Part shown: positions 32,362-41,082 of the stretch, one piece after another
Layout of the letters: the number at the start of each line of letters is the position of its first letter
Position numbering within the stretch: the first letter of the stretch is position 1
Assembly (NCBI GenBank): GCA_964501715.1
Contig: CAZCTR010000002.1
Coordinates: 62,001-126,000, forward strand
Origin: M55B118 sp964501715
GTDB lineage: Bacteria > Bacillota_I > Bacilli_A > Izemoplasmatales > Izemoplasmataceae
DNA: 64,000 nucleotides
Direction of reading: 5' to 3'
Notes under the pieces: generated by a model
The model's input: the letters and a program-made list of their open reading frames with translations, nothing else
The model's database searches: none
Told to the model about the DNA's origin: nothing
Translations under genes and position numbers: made by a program

Positions 32362-32854
32362 CTGTATTCTCCTTCATGCGGATGGGCTCGAGGATGATGA
32401 TGTCGAATGCGAACAAAGCCATGCCTACCGTGAGCGCCATGTCCGCGACGTTGAAGATCGGAAAGTTGTATCCGAAGATGTAGGTGTCGATGAAATCGAC
32501 GACATACCCCAGTCGGAGGCGGTCTATGAAGTTCCCGACCGTCCCGCCGATCAGAAGTGTGAGCCCTGTGGAATAGACGGGTTTGGCCTTGAAGGCCATG
32601 TCTTTCGCAAAGAAAGTGAAGACCCCGAGAGCGAGTATCGTCACGACAGTGAAAAACACGGTCTGTCCTTGGAATAGACCCCAGGAAGCGCCGTAGTTGC
32701 GATGATGGGTGATGTGAAGGAACTGGTCTATGACCATGATGGGGTCGCTCTCCTCAAAGGGAAGCGCGACGGTGATCCAGTGTTTCGTCCATTGGTCCAG
32801 ACTGACGATGAGGGCGATCAAAGCGATTGCCGCAGTCAGGGTTTGTCTTTTCAT
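32354..32854 (-). CDS. lspA: Lipoprotein signal peptidase
   Basis: 166 residues, GGAGGCCTTT site. Four membrane helices and the catalytic aspartates in GGTVGNFIDRLRLGYVVDFI and FPIFNVADMALTVG. Cleaves the signal peptide of lipid-modified prolipoproteins such as the binding proteins in this window. Coupled to the pseudouridine synthase, as in many Bacilli. Confidence 0.95.
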   Translation of the reverse strand: MKRQTLTAAIALIALIVSLDQWTKHWITVALPFEESDPIMVIDQFLHITHHRNYGASWGLFQGQTVFFTVVTILALGVFTFFAKDMAFKAKPVYSTGLTLLIGGTVGNFIDRLRLGYVVDFIDTYIFGYNFPIFNVADMALTVGMALFAFDIIILEPIRMKENTDG

Positions 32855-32876
32855 AAAGGCCTCCGTGTGGGTGGTT

Positions 32877-33242
32877 TCAAAATGCCCGTTCGACCATGGT
32901 GAGACCGATGATCAGCCCGGCTATCAGGATGATGCCAGCGGTGATGCCGGCCTCTATCCATCGCATTCTCTCGAGCGGGATATCCGTCTCTGGTTGTTTG
33001 ATTCTAAGGATTTTGTAGGCGATAAGACTCCATAATGCGCCGAATACCGAGAGTGTCAAGACGCCTATGACAACGTAGACACGCACATATGCGACAAACA
33101 GAAGCGCGAGGTTGACAATCAGAAGCATGATCGGCGCGATGATGACCGCGCTGAAGAGAAGCCCGCCGAAGAAGGCCTCGAGGATGTCTTTCAAAGTGAA
33201 GGTGTCGCCCATGCGTCTCAGGATGCGTTTGAGCCTATTCAT
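32877..33242 (-). CDS. Three-TM membrane protein, unknown
   Basis: 121 residues from ATG 33242, overlapping the protease stop by 8 nt. A short basic N-terminus (MNRLKRILRRM) precedes three hydrophobic stretches, around residues 22-50, 52-80 and 95-117. No family recognised. Co-transcribed with the S16 protease and lspA. Confidence 0.65.
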   Translation of the reverse strand: MNRLKRILRRMGDTFTLKDILEAFFGGLLFSAVIIAPIMLLIVNLALLFVAYVRVYVVIGVLTLSVFGALWSLIAYKILRIKQPETDIPLERMRWIEAGITAGIILIAGLIIGLTMVERAF

Positions 33243-34236
33243 CGCTTTCACCCCGCTTGAGATAATCGAGTGCGTCCTCGAAAGTCCCGACGGCGACAAT
33301 GGTCATGGAATCGTCGGCGATCTCCCTTTGTGCGCGCATGGCGGCGTCATGGTTGGAGCCGTCCGGCACGAAGAAGATATCGACTCCGCGCTTGTGTGCG
33401 GTCCATACTTTCTCGCGCACACCCCCCACGTTGCCGACCGACCCGTCGATGCGGATGCTGCCGGTGCCGGCGATGGTCAGCCCTTCAGTGAGGTCTTCCT
33501 CACTCAGGACATTGTAGATATGGAGCGTCTGCATGAGCCCTCCGGAGGGCCCGCCGATGATGGAGTCCTTGACCTTGTAGGGGATCTCGGCGTCCGTGAT
33601 GCGGTGGTAGGTGCTCACATTGAGCCCGAACGCGCAATGGTCGTCCCTTTCCTGCTTGGTGATCACCAGGGTTTCCTCATGCCCTTCCTCCTTGCGGACG
33701 CGAAGCGAGGCCTCCTCGCCGCATTCGACCGCGTTCAGCGCGTCGATGACGTCTTCCTCACCGTTCACTTCAAGGATGACATCCCCGATCTCAAGCGCCT
33801 TGTTGTCCATCCATTCATAGTATAGGGAGACGATATGTTCGGTCTCGTATGTGATGGATAGCCCGAGCGCCTCGTATGCGTTGATCAGCGCGAGGTCCAC
33901 GGAAGTGTTGCGCGCGACCTGCCCGCTTTCAAAGCGGGCGGAGTCACTCACCGCGGTCCGTGACTCCGGGAGTTTGTCGGTGGTATGGGCGGCAGTGAAA
34001 TAACTTGTCATGAACTGGAAGAACGTCGGTTCCTCGACGTTCATGATATAGATGGTGTTGAAAGGGTTCCTTTGCGGATAGGGGTCATCGAATTCGATGA
34101 AATTCTCCACGGGATTGAGGTCGCCCGGTGTGTAGATCCGGTACTCGATCCTGTAGGTGAGGAGGAACATGACGAGCAGATAGGGAAGCGCGAGCGCGAT
34201 GATGATCCGCCGGTGGCGTCTCAGAAGCTCAAACAT
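33235..34236 (-). CDS. Membrane-anchored PDZ / Lon-type (S16) protease, YlbL-like
   Basis: 333 residues. One N-terminal membrane helix (IIIALALPYLLVMFLL), a PDZ domain at ~140-200 (NKALEIGDVILEVNGEED), then a Lon-like catalytic domain with Ser in IIGGPSGGLMQTL and Lys in REKVWTAHKRGVDIFFVP, the Ser-Lys dyad. Bacillus YlbL is such a protease, reported to act in checkpoint recovery by degrading YneA. Substrate here unknown. Overlaps both neighbours by 8 nt. Confidence 0.88.
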   Translation of the reverse strand: MFELLRRHRRIIIALALPYLLVMFLLTYRIEYRIYTPGDLNPVENFIEFDDPYPQRNPFNTIYIMNVEEPTFFQFMTSYFTAAHTTDKLPESRTAVSDSARFESGQVARNTSVDLALINAYEALGLSITYETEHIVSLYYEWMDNKALEIGDVILEVNGEEDVIDALNAVECGEEASLRVRKEEGHEETLVITKQERDDHCAFGLNVSTYHRITDAEIPYKVKDSIIGGPSGGLMQTLHIYNVLSEEDLTEGLTIAGTGSIRIDGSVGNVGGVREKVWTAHKRGVDIFFVPDGSNHDAAMRAQREIADDSMTIVAVGTFEDALDYLKRGESDE

Positions 34237-34702
34237 CGCCGAGCCTTACCTTCACGGGAGGGATCTGGCGGTATTTTACGCCGGCGTCCCTGAGCATCCG
34301 CATGGAGGCTTTCACCGACGCTTCCTCCTGATACTTGTTCTCGCCATAGACGATTTCTATGATGCCGCTTTGGATGATGAGCTTCGCGCATTCATGGCAG
34401 GGGAAAAGGGTCACATAGAGCGTGGCGTTTTCAAGCGAGACGGTGCTGTTCAGGATCGCGTTCGGCTCGGCATGCACGACGTAGGGGTATTTCGTCTCAA
34501 GGAAACCGCCCTCACTCTCCCATGGATAGACATCGTCGTCGATGCCGATCGGAAACCCGTTGTAGCCGATGCCCACGATGCGTTTCTTCGCGTTCACGAT
34601 GCAGGCGCCGACCTGTGTGGAGGGGTCCTTGCTGCGCATCGCGGAAAGTTCCGCGACCCCCATGAAATATGCGTCCCAGGATATGTAGTCGCTTCTTTTC
34701 AC
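34229..34702 (-). CDS. dCMP/cytidine-type deaminase (ComE operon protein 2-like)
   Basis: 157 residues from a GTG start with GGGGTGATTTT. The zinc site is complete: VVHAEPNAILN gives the His-Ala-Glu and TLFPCHECAKLI the two Cys. The N-terminus KDPSTQVGACIVNAKKRIVGIGYNGFP is typical of dCMP deaminases, which turn dCMP into dUMP. Overlaps the protease gene by 8 nt. Confidence 0.92.
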   Translation of the reverse strand: MKRSDYISWDAYFMGVAELSAMRSKDPSTQVGACIVNAKKRIVGIGYNGFPIGIDDDVYPWESEGGFLETKYPYVVHAEPNAILNSTVSLENATLYVTLFPCHECAKLIIQSGIIEIVYGENKYQEEASVKASMRMLRDAGVKYRQIPPVKVRLGDV

Positions 34703-34706
34703 AAAA

Positions 34707-35198
34707 TCACCCCTTGATTTTCCCTGCCAGCGTCAGATCAAGATGGCAATGGCCGGAAGGATGCTTGTCGAGATAGTCCTGATGATAGTCTTCCGCGGCG
34801 AAGAAGGGCATGTCCTTCTTCACTTCGGTCTGGATGGGTCTGTCGTAGTCTTTTTTGATGTCTTCAATCATCGCGTCGATCACGGGACGGTCCTCTTCGG
34901 TGAAACGGTAGATGCCGCTTCTGTATTGAATGCCGATGTCCGGGCCCTGACGGTATCTCGAAGTCGGGTCGATCGCGGTGAAGAAGTGCTTGAGAAGGGT
35001 CTTGAGTTCAATGACTTCGGGGTCATAGGTGATCTCGACCGCTTCCGCATGGCCGCTGCCGTTGCAGACTTCCTCATAGCTCGGGGCCTCACGGCTCTCC
35101 CCGGCGTATCCCGACACGGTGTCCTTGACGCCTTCAAGCTGTTTGAAATAGGCCTCGACGCCCCAGAAACAGCCGCCTGCCAATGTGACTTTCTTCAT
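34707..35198 (-). CDS. msrA: Peptide-methionine (S)-S-oxide reductase
   Basis: 163 residues from ATG 35198 (AAAGGAGTG upstream); a longer frame upstream is not supported. Catalytic Cys in AGGCFWGVEAYF; EVCNGSGHAEAVEITYDP and QYRSGIYRFTEED are family marks. Repairs methionine S-sulfoxide in proteins. No MsrB domain is fused, and the C-terminal resolving cysteines of longer MsrA forms are absent. Confidence 0.95.
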   Translation of the reverse strand: MKKVTLAGGCFWGVEAYFKQLEGVKDTVSGYAGESREAPSYEEVCNGSGHAEAVEITYDPEVIELKTLLKHFFTAIDPTSRYRQGPDIGIQYRSGIYRFTEEDRPVIDAMIEDIKKDYDRPIQTEVKKDMPFFAAEDYHQDYLDKHPSGHCHLDLTLAGKIKG

Positions 35199-35214
35199 GA
35201 TCCATGCACTCCTT

Positions 35215-35928
35215 TCAAAATGATGAAACAGTTCCGCCGGTGATGATCCTGATGATGTGCGCAGCCCCATGATACCCGCCGACGGGCGGCACAAGCGCGC
35301 ATGATGCGGGGGTCGCGATGCCCGCACGCTTGAGCGGGGCTTCGGTGCTGTAAACCGCCTCGACTTCAAGGATGCCTTCTTTCCTGAGCGCCTTTTTGAG
35401 CTTGCGCGCGAGGGGGTCGCCCTCGAGAGAGAATAGATTGCCGGTTCGCACTTTCGATGGGTCCGTGCGGTTGCCCAGGCCCGCAGATGTAAGGACTGGT
35501 ATACCGAGCGATACTGCGGTCTTTATGAGGTCGAGCTTCGCCGGGACATTGTCGACGCAATCGAAGACATGGTCATAGGGCACGTCGAAGAGTCTGTCCC
35601 GTTTGGTTTCATCGTAGCGTTCGGTGAACTTTCGCACCACGGCGTCCTTGTTGATGTCCTTGATCCTGGCTTCCACAAGGTCAGTCTTGTTGCTTCGGAT
35701 GGTCGAATGATAGGCGATGGCCTGACGGTTGATGTTCGAAATGTCGACCCTGTCGTCATCCACGACAGTGAATTGACCGACCCCGCTTCGCGCGAGGGCA
35801 AGGACCGCGTGCGACCCCACACCCCCGAGTCCGACGACGAGCACATGCGCCTCTTTGAGACGCTTCATGCCCGCCTCGCCGAACAGGGGCGCATTTCTTT
35901 CAAAAGGGGAATCACTCACGCTCTTCAT
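35215..35928 (-). CDS. tcdA: tRNA threonylcarbamoyladenosine dehydratase
   Basis: 237 residues from ATG 35928; a GTG at 35919 overlapping the aspS stop is an alternative. E1/ThiF-like Rossmann fold: HVLVVGLGGVGSHAVLALAR, VDDDRVDISNINRQ, and FDCVDNVPAKLDLI. TcdA cyclises t6A37 to ct6A in tRNAs reading ANN codons. The aspS-tcdA order agrees with Bacilli (yrvM). Confidence 0.9.
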   Translation of the reverse strand: MKSVSDSPFERNAPLFGEAGMKRLKEAHVLVVGLGGVGSHAVLALARSGVGQFTVVDDDRVDISNINRQAIAYHSTIRSNKTDLVEARIKDINKDAVVRKFTERYDETKRDRLFDVPYDHVFDCVDNVPAKLDLIKTAVSLGIPVLTSAGLGNRTDPSKVRTGNLFSLEGDPLARKLKKALRKEGILEVEAVYSTEAPLKRAGIATPASCALVPPVGGYHGAAHIIRIITGGTVSSF

Positions 35929-37672
35929 CCGTGTGTTTGAGCGCGAGCCCGAGTTCATCGAGTTGCGTGGTGTCCACGTCGCTCGGCGCATCAGTGAGCA
36001 GGCAGGTCGCACTCGCGGTTTTCGGGAAGGCGATGACATCGCGGATGTTCTTGGTGCCGGCGATCATCATCACGAGTCTCTCAAGCCCGAACGCGATGCC
36101 GCCATGAGGGGGGGCGCCGTATTCGAGGGCTTCTGTCAAGAAGCCGAAACGGTGCTTTTGCGTCTCCTTGTCCATGCCGAGCGCATCGAAGACGGCGTTT
36201 TGGACATTGACGTTGTGATTCCTGAGCGATCCACCGCCGAGTTCCTGGCCTTGCGCGACCAGGTCATACCCGTAGGTGAGCACTTCTTCAGGGCGCTCTC
36301 TGAGTTTGTCCTTGTCCTCGTCGCGGGGGCGGGTGAAGGGATGGTGAAGGGCGTGGAACCGTTCTTCCTCCTCATCGTATTCGAACATGGGCCAATGCAC
36401 GACCCAGTGGAAATCGAACGTGTCCGGTTCAATGAGGCCAAGCGTCTCGCCGAGCCGGTTGCGAAGGTGACCGAGCGCCGCGCGCGTCACTTTGAGGGTG
36501 TCGGCGACAATGAGGAGGAGGTCGTCTCTTTCCATAAACGTCGCGAGCGAGGCTTTCTCGCTCTCGCTTAGGAATTTCGCGACGGATCCGGTGAATTCGT
36601 CGCCGCTTCTTTTGAGGAAGGCGAGTCCCTTGGCGCCGTAGGGCTTCACCGCCTTCTCGAAGGCGTCGATCTGTTTGCGGGATAAGCTTTTCGCCCCGCC
36701 TTCGATGTGGATGCCCTGCACGGCGCCGCCTTTTTCAAGGACGCCTTTGAACACTTTGAAATCCGTATCACTGAATGTCTGGCTCAGATCCGTGATGGGG
36801 AGGCCGAAACGCATGTCGGGCTTGTCGGTGCCGTAAAGGCGCATGGCTTCAGCGTAGCTGATCCTCGGGAAAGGGGTCTTGATGTCCATGCCCTTGGTCT
36901 TTTTCATGATATGCTTCACCATGCCCTCGCACAGTTCGAGCACATCATCCTCGGAGACGAACGCCATCTCGATGTCGATCTGGGTGAATTCGGGTTGACG
37001 GTCGCTTCTGAGGTCCTCATCCCGGAAACATTTCGCGATCTGGTAATACCGCTCGAAGCCGCCGACCATGAGCAGCTGCTTGAAAAGCTGCGGGGACTGC
37101 GGAAGCGCGTAGAATCCCCCTTTGTGGATCCTTGAGGGCACGATGTAGTCGCGTGCGCCCTCAGGGGTGGATTTGGTGAGGATGGGGGTGTCGAAATCGA
37201 TGAAGTCCTTGTCGTTGAGATAGTCTCGGGTCGCACGGATGACTTCATGGCGCGTCCTTAGCATATGTTTCATGCGGGGGCGGCGGAGGTCTAAGTAACG
37301 GTATTTGAGCCGCGTGTCCTCAAGTGCGTCGGTGTCGTCCTGGATGATCATGGGAGGTTGCGCCGCGCTCGCAAGGACGGTTATGTCGCTCACATCGACC
37401 TCGATGTCGCCGGTGGGCAGGTCCGGGTTCTTGCTCGAGCGTTCGACGACCTTCCCGGTCGCTTCGAGGACATATTCGTTCTTGATGCCCGTGGTGATGG
37501 ATTTGAAGGGGTTTTCGGAATAGAACGCGAGCTGGGTGATCCCCTTCTCGTCGCGCAGATCTATGAAGACGAGATTTCCGAGGTCGCGCTTTTTCGCAAC
37601 GAAGCCCTTCAGGGTGACGGTTTTTCCTATATCGGTGGAGCGGAGTGCGTTATTGTGGTGGGTATGTCGCAT
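35912..37672 (-). CDS. aspS: Aspartyl-tRNA synthetase
   Basis: 586 residues from ATG 37672 (AAAGAGGCG site), one nt after the hisS stop. Bacterial-type class II enzyme: OB-fold anticodon domain (1-110, FVAKKRDLGNLVFIDLRDE), motif 2 with FRDEDLRSDRQPEFTQID, a GAD insert at ~285-420, and motif 3 GGIAFGLERLVMMIAG. Charges tRNA-Asp. In operon with hisS, under the same T-box leader. Confidence 0.96.
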   Translation of the reverse strand: MRHTHHNNALRSTDIGKTVTLKGFVAKKRDLGNLVFIDLRDEKGITQLAFYSENPFKSITTGIKNEYVLEATGKVVERSSKNPDLPTGDIEVDVSDITVLASAAQPPMIIQDDTDALEDTRLKYRYLDLRRPRMKHMLRTRHEVIRATRDYLNDKDFIDFDTPILTKSTPEGARDYIVPSRIHKGGFYALPQSPQLFKQLLMVGGFERYYQIAKCFRDEDLRSDRQPEFTQIDIEMAFVSEDDVLELCEGMVKHIMKKTKGMDIKTPFPRISYAEAMRLYGTDKPDMRFGLPITDLSQTFSDTDFKVFKGVLEKGGAVQGIHIEGGAKSLSRKQIDAFEKAVKPYGAKGLAFLKRSGDEFTGSVAKFLSESEKASLATFMERDDLLLIVADTLKVTRAALGHLRNRLGETLGLIEPDTFDFHWVVHWPMFEYDEEEERFHALHHPFTRPRDEDKDKLRERPEEVLTYGYDLVAQGQELGGGSLRNHNVNVQNAVFDALGMDKETQKHRFGFLTEALEYGAPPHGGIAFGLERLVMMIAGTKNIRDVIAFPKTASATCLLTDAPSDVDTTQLDELGLALKHTDEERE

Positions 37673-37673
37673 G

Positions 37674-38981
37674 TTATTCGCCTCTTTCCTTGCAGTCGAC
37701 ACATTCATCAGGTGTTTTTTTGGTGAGTGTTTCCATGAGGGTGACATAGAGTTCGCTGTGGGACACGGTGTGCTCGGTGCCCTCGCGCTGGTCCTTGAGG
37801 TTCACCACACCCTTCTCGACTTCGCTTTCGCCGATGATCGCCACAAAACGGGCGTCATGGTGGGCGCTTTGCTTGAACTGGGCCTTCATGGATTTGTCCG
37901 AATAGTCCCCGTCGACGGTGATGCCGCCAAGACGCAGACGCCGCATGAGCGGCATGGCCGCGCCTCTCGCCTTGTCGCCGAGGATGATGAAATATACGTG
38001 CAGCGGCGGTGTCTGCGGCGTGAAGCCGCTCGCCTTGAGGGCCACAATGAGCCGTTCGATGCCGAATGCGAACCCGCTTGCGGGGGTGTCTGGCCCGCCG
38101 AGTTCACCGACGAGGTTGTTGTAGCGTCCGCCTCCGCAGATGGCGTTCTGCTTGCCCAGAAGCGCTTCGCTCACTTTCACCTCGAAGACGGTGTGGGTGT
38201 AGTAATCGAGCCCGCGCACGAGGCCGTGGTCCAAAGTGTAGGGGATGTCCATGTCTTCGAGATGGCCGATGACGGCCTCGAAGTGCGCCCTGTCTTCTTC
38301 CGTGAGATGGTCGTAGGTCCTGGGTGCGGTTCTGATGGGGTCCTTGTCCGCGTCCTTTTTGCAGTCGAGGATGCGGAGGGGGTTGGTCTCATACCGTGCC
38401 TTGCAGTCGTCGCAGAGCGTATCGATATGCGGCTTGAGGTGTGTCTTCAAGGCGTCGGTGTAGGCCGCCTTGCTTTCATCGCCGCCGAGTGAATTGAGGT
38501 GGACTTCCGCGTTTTTCAACTTGAGGGCGCGCAGCACGTTGAGCGCGTAGTCGATGAGTTCCGCATCCAACGCGGGATGGGCTGAACCGAAGAATTCCGC
38601 GCCGAACTGGCGGAATTCGCGGAAGCGGCCCTTCTGTGGCCGCTCGTAGCGGAACATCGACCCTATGTAGTAGCGTTTGAGCGGCACTTTCGGGTCGGTA
38701 TGGAGCTTGTGTTCGATGAAAGCCCGCACGATGCCGGCGGTGCCTTCGGGCCTGAGGGTGTTGACGCGACCACCCCTGTCTTCGAAATCGTAGGTCTCCT
38801 TGTTGACGATGTCGCTGTCGGCGCCGACCGTCCTGTGGAAAAGCTCGCGGCTTTCGAAATGCGGGGTTCTGATCTCTTCGACATTGTATAGGCGGCTCAC
38901 TTTCCTTATCGCCTGTTCGACCGCCTGATAGTAGCCGATCGTGTCCGTGATGTCATAGGTGCCTTTCATTTTCTGTATCAT
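37674..38981 (-). CDS. hisS: Histidyl-tRNA synthetase
   Basis: 435 residues from ATG 38981 (AGGAGAGATAAC site). Starts MIQKMKGTYDITD; motif 2 FRYERPQKGRFREFRQFGAE; His-specific stretches LVRGLDYYTHTVFEV and AICGGGRYNNLV. C-terminal anticodon-binding domain at ~330-420. The end carries two Cys (DECVDCKERGE). Regulated by the T-box leader upstream. Confidence 0.96.
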   Translation of the reverse strand: MIQKMKGTYDITDTIGYYQAVEQAIRKVSRLYNVEEIRTPHFESRELFHRTVGADSDIVNKETYDFEDRGGRVNTLRPEGTAGIVRAFIEHKLHTDPKVPLKRYYIGSMFRYERPQKGRFREFRQFGAEFFGSAHPALDAELIDYALNVLRALKLKNAEVHLNSLGGDESKAAYTDALKTHLKPHIDTLCDDCKARYETNPLRILDCKKDADKDPIRTAPRTYDHLTEEDRAHFEAVIGHLEDMDIPYTLDHGLVRGLDYYTHTVFEVKVSEALLGKQNAICGGGRYNNLVGELGGPDTPASGFAFGIERLIVALKASGFTPQTPPLHVYFIILGDKARGAAMPLMRRLRLGGITVDGDYSDKSMKAQFKQSAHHDARFVAIIGESEVEKGVVNLKDQREGTEHTVSHSELYVTLMETLTKKTPDECVDCKERGE

Positions 38982-39002
38982 GTTATCTCTCCTCATTGAA
39001 AT

Positions 39003-39202
39003 AAAAAAATCCCCCTCAACGCTAAGGGCGATTTCTCGCGGTACCACCTTAGTTCCGGTTCACACCGGCCCTCGCGCCTTAACGCTGCGTCGCGTCCCTT
39101 GTTTGAAAGGGCCCTCGGGAGTGTCAAGCAGGGGTGTCATGCGGATTTTCAGCCCACATCCGCTCTCTTGGATGACTTTCCTGCGCAGTTCCGTCCGTGG
39201 TT
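39003..39202 (-). ncRNA. T-box leader of hisS-aspS
   Basis: Minus strand: AGAGAG-containing stem I apex near 39160, a CAC (His) candidate specifier at 39121-39123 (a second CAC at 39134-39136), and the T-box sequence TAAGGTGGTACCGCG at 39037-39051. The following hairpin with U-run (39003-39034) is the terminator. Uncharged tRNA-His should stabilise the antiterminator and turn on hisS-aspS. Confidence 0.92.
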
Positions 39203-39208
39203 TAGTTA

Positions 39209-39237
39209 ATTATAGCGTGATTGCGCCCCCCTGTCAA
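39209..39237 (-). promoter_or_regulatory. hisS-aspS promoter
   Basis: Minus strand: TTGACA (39232-39237), 17-nt spacer, TATAAT (39209-39214): full consensus. Confidence 0.9.
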
Positions 39238-39243
39238 CGACGC

Positions 39244-39840
39244 TCAGAAAGAGAAATCGATGGTCTTCTTGAACGCTTCGAAGCGGGCCTTGTCACGGTT
39301 GAAATAGTCCTCGTCTGTGAAACTTGAGACATGCTCGTCGAGCACGAGTCCGTCGAAACGCTTGAAGCTCTTCCTCAAACACCCCTCATAAGTGAAACCG
39401 AGTTTCTCACGCAGCCGTCTTGAGGCGGCGTTGTTCGAAAAATGCTTGTAGGCGAGGCGGGTGAGATTAAGCATCTCAAACGCGTAGACCATGACGGCCA
39501 TCGACGCCTCGACCATGAGGCCTTGTCCCCAGAGCTCCGGGGTGAGCACCATGCCGATCTCGCCTTTGTAGCCTTCCTCGAAGGAATGGACCTCGATGGT
39601 GCCGACGACTTTCATGGAGTCATGGTTCACGACCGCGAAGACCCCGGGTTGTCCGCGGTGGCGCTTGGAGAGCGCGTGCTGGATGAACTGGCGGGTCTCG
39701 CGCAAGCTTTCATGGGGTTTCCAGCCGGCGCGCGGTCCGACTTCATCCTTTTGCGCATAGTGGAAGATATCCTTCGCGTCGGCCATGGATATCGGCCTCA
39801 AGGTGAGGCGCTTCGTCTCGATCACGGGCAGGATGCTCAT
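39244..39840 (-). CDS. GNAT acetyltransferase, RimJ/RimL type
   Basis: 198 residues from ATG 39840, overlapping the previous GNAT stop by ATGA. Starts IETKRLTLRPISMADAKDIF, the mark of the RimJ/RimL (Acetyltransf_3) group; MVLTPELWGQGLMVEAS is the acetyl-CoA region and NAASRRLREKLGFTYEG the closing helix. Such enzymes acetylate ribosomal-protein N-termini or small amines. Target unknown. Confidence 0.88.
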   Translation of the reverse strand: MSILPVIETKRLTLRPISMADAKDIFHYAQKDEVGPRAGWKPHESLRETRQFIQHALSKRHRGQPGVFAVVNHDSMKVVGTIEVHSFEEGYKGEIGMVLTPELWGQGLMVEASMAVMVYAFEMLNLTRLAYKHFSNNAASRRLREKLGFTYEGCLRKSFKRFDGLVLDEHVSSFTDEDYFNRDKARFEAFKKTIDFSF

Positions 39841-40634
39841 GGTGTATGGAGCATGCTCCACTTGTGGGTGTCGATGAACCCCATCTTCTTGTAGAGCTTC
39901 TCGGCCCTCGGGTCGTCATAGTAAAGACAGAGCGTCTTTTTCTTCTGGTTTATGTAGAGGTCCATGAGGTAGTGCATGACTTTTTTTCCGAGTCCGAGCT
40001 TCCGGTAGTCCCCATGGGTCGCCACGCCGACGATCATGGCGCTTTTCTTGGTCTCATAGACCGCCGATGCGGTCGCGACGACGCGCCCGTCTTGGCGCAC
40101 GTAGACGGTCGTGCCGTTGTCATTTGAGTGATAATGAAGGAATTCGATATACTCTTTCTTGGGTTTCTGATGGACGGTGTAGAGTTCCTCGACCGTCGAG
40201 AGGAGATCGTAGACTTCTGCGGCCTCCTCTCGGCTTTCGAGCACATGGATGTCGGAATAGTCGATGCCGTCATCCGGCGTGAATAGCGTGGAACGCATGA
40301 AATCCATCCTGTCCTCCTCCATGTCGGGATAGTGAGGATGGATCTTCTCGATCAGTTCCGTCTTGGCGCTTATGAAGAGGAATTCGAACTGTCTGAACAC
40401 AGGGAGCCAGTCCGTGTTGAAATGTGGGGTGGGTGCGTAATAGATGAGGTTGGACCAGTTTCTGCTCACAACGGCTTCATACTGCTCCTGTGAGACCTCG
40501 ACATGAATCTCCTGATGGACGTTGTCCGGGTCGAAGCTTTCGACCTCCTTGATCAGGTAAAGATTGATCTCGGGTTCCATATAGAGCTGTTCGAGCACAT
40601 CATCGCGCTCGCTTGCCTTCATCGGTCTGATCAT
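39837..40634 (-). CDS. GNAT acetyltransferase with long N-terminal extension
   Basis: 265 residues from ATG 40634 (AAAGGACG with 9-nt spacing; an ATG at 40640 is too close). The GNAT fold is in the C-terminal ~120 residues (GVATHGDYRKLGLGKKVMHYLMD; KLYKKMGFIDTHKW). The N-terminal ~130 residues are a diverged half, as in the two-domain GNATs of Bacilli. 5' end overlaps dtd by 35 nt. Substrate unknown. Confidence 0.85.
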   Translation of the reverse strand: MIRPMKASERDDVLEQLYMEPEINLYLIKEVESFDPDNVHQEIHVEVSQEQYEAVVSRNWSNLIYYAPTPHFNTDWLPVFRQFEFLFISAKTELIEKIHPHYPDMEEDRMDFMRSTLFTPDDGIDYSDIHVLESREEAAEVYDLLSTVEELYTVHQKPKKEYIEFLHYHSNDNGTTVYVRQDGRVVATASAVYETKKSAMIVGVATHGDYRKLGLGKKVMHYLMDLYINQKKKTLCLYYDDPRAEKLYKKMGFIDTHKWSMLHTP

Positions 40635-41082
40635 TCTCATTCGTCCTTTCAATAAGGATGGTGACAGGGCCGTCGTTGACGGAGTGGATCTGCATCTCGC
40701 GCTGGAACTGTCCTGTTTTGACGGGCACGGCCTCTTCTTTCAAGGCTTCGACATAGGTCTTGAAGAGGGTGGCCGCCTCACCTGGGTTGAGCGCCTGCGT
40801 GAATGAGGGGCGGTTGCCTTTGCGGGCGTCTCCTTCGAGCGTGAACTGACTCACGATGAGCGCCTCGCCCTTCGTATCGAGAAGGGACCGGTTCATCTTG
40901 CCCTCCTTGTCCTCGAAGATTCTCAGTTTCGCGGTCTTCGCCGCCATCTTCGGAATGAGTGCGGCGGAGTCGCCGCTTCTGAAACTGACGTAGACGAGGA
41001 TGCCTTCATCAATCGCCGAGACGGTCTTCCCTTCGACGACACACTGCGCCTGTCTGACGCGTTGAACGACGAGTTTCATCAC
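40600..41082 (-). CDS. dtd: D-aminoacyl-tRNA deacylase
   Basis: 160 residues. MKLVVQRVRQAQCVVEGK start, substrate motif VSQFTLEGDARKGNRPSF and the closing NDGPVTILIE match the DTD family, which frees tRNA from D-amino acids (and Gly mischarged on tRNA-Ala). Overlaps relA stop by ATGA. Has ~14 extra charged residues beyond the usual end, within the overlap with the GNAT gene. Confidence 0.95.
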   Translation of the reverse strand: MMKLVVQRVRQAQCVVEGKTVSAIDEGILVYVSFRSGDSAALIPKMAAKTAKLRIFEDKEGKMNRSLLDTKGEALIVSQFTLEGDARKGNRPSFTQALNPGEAATLFKTYVEALKEEAVPVKTGQFQREMQIHSVNDGPVTILIERTNENDQTDEGKRAR

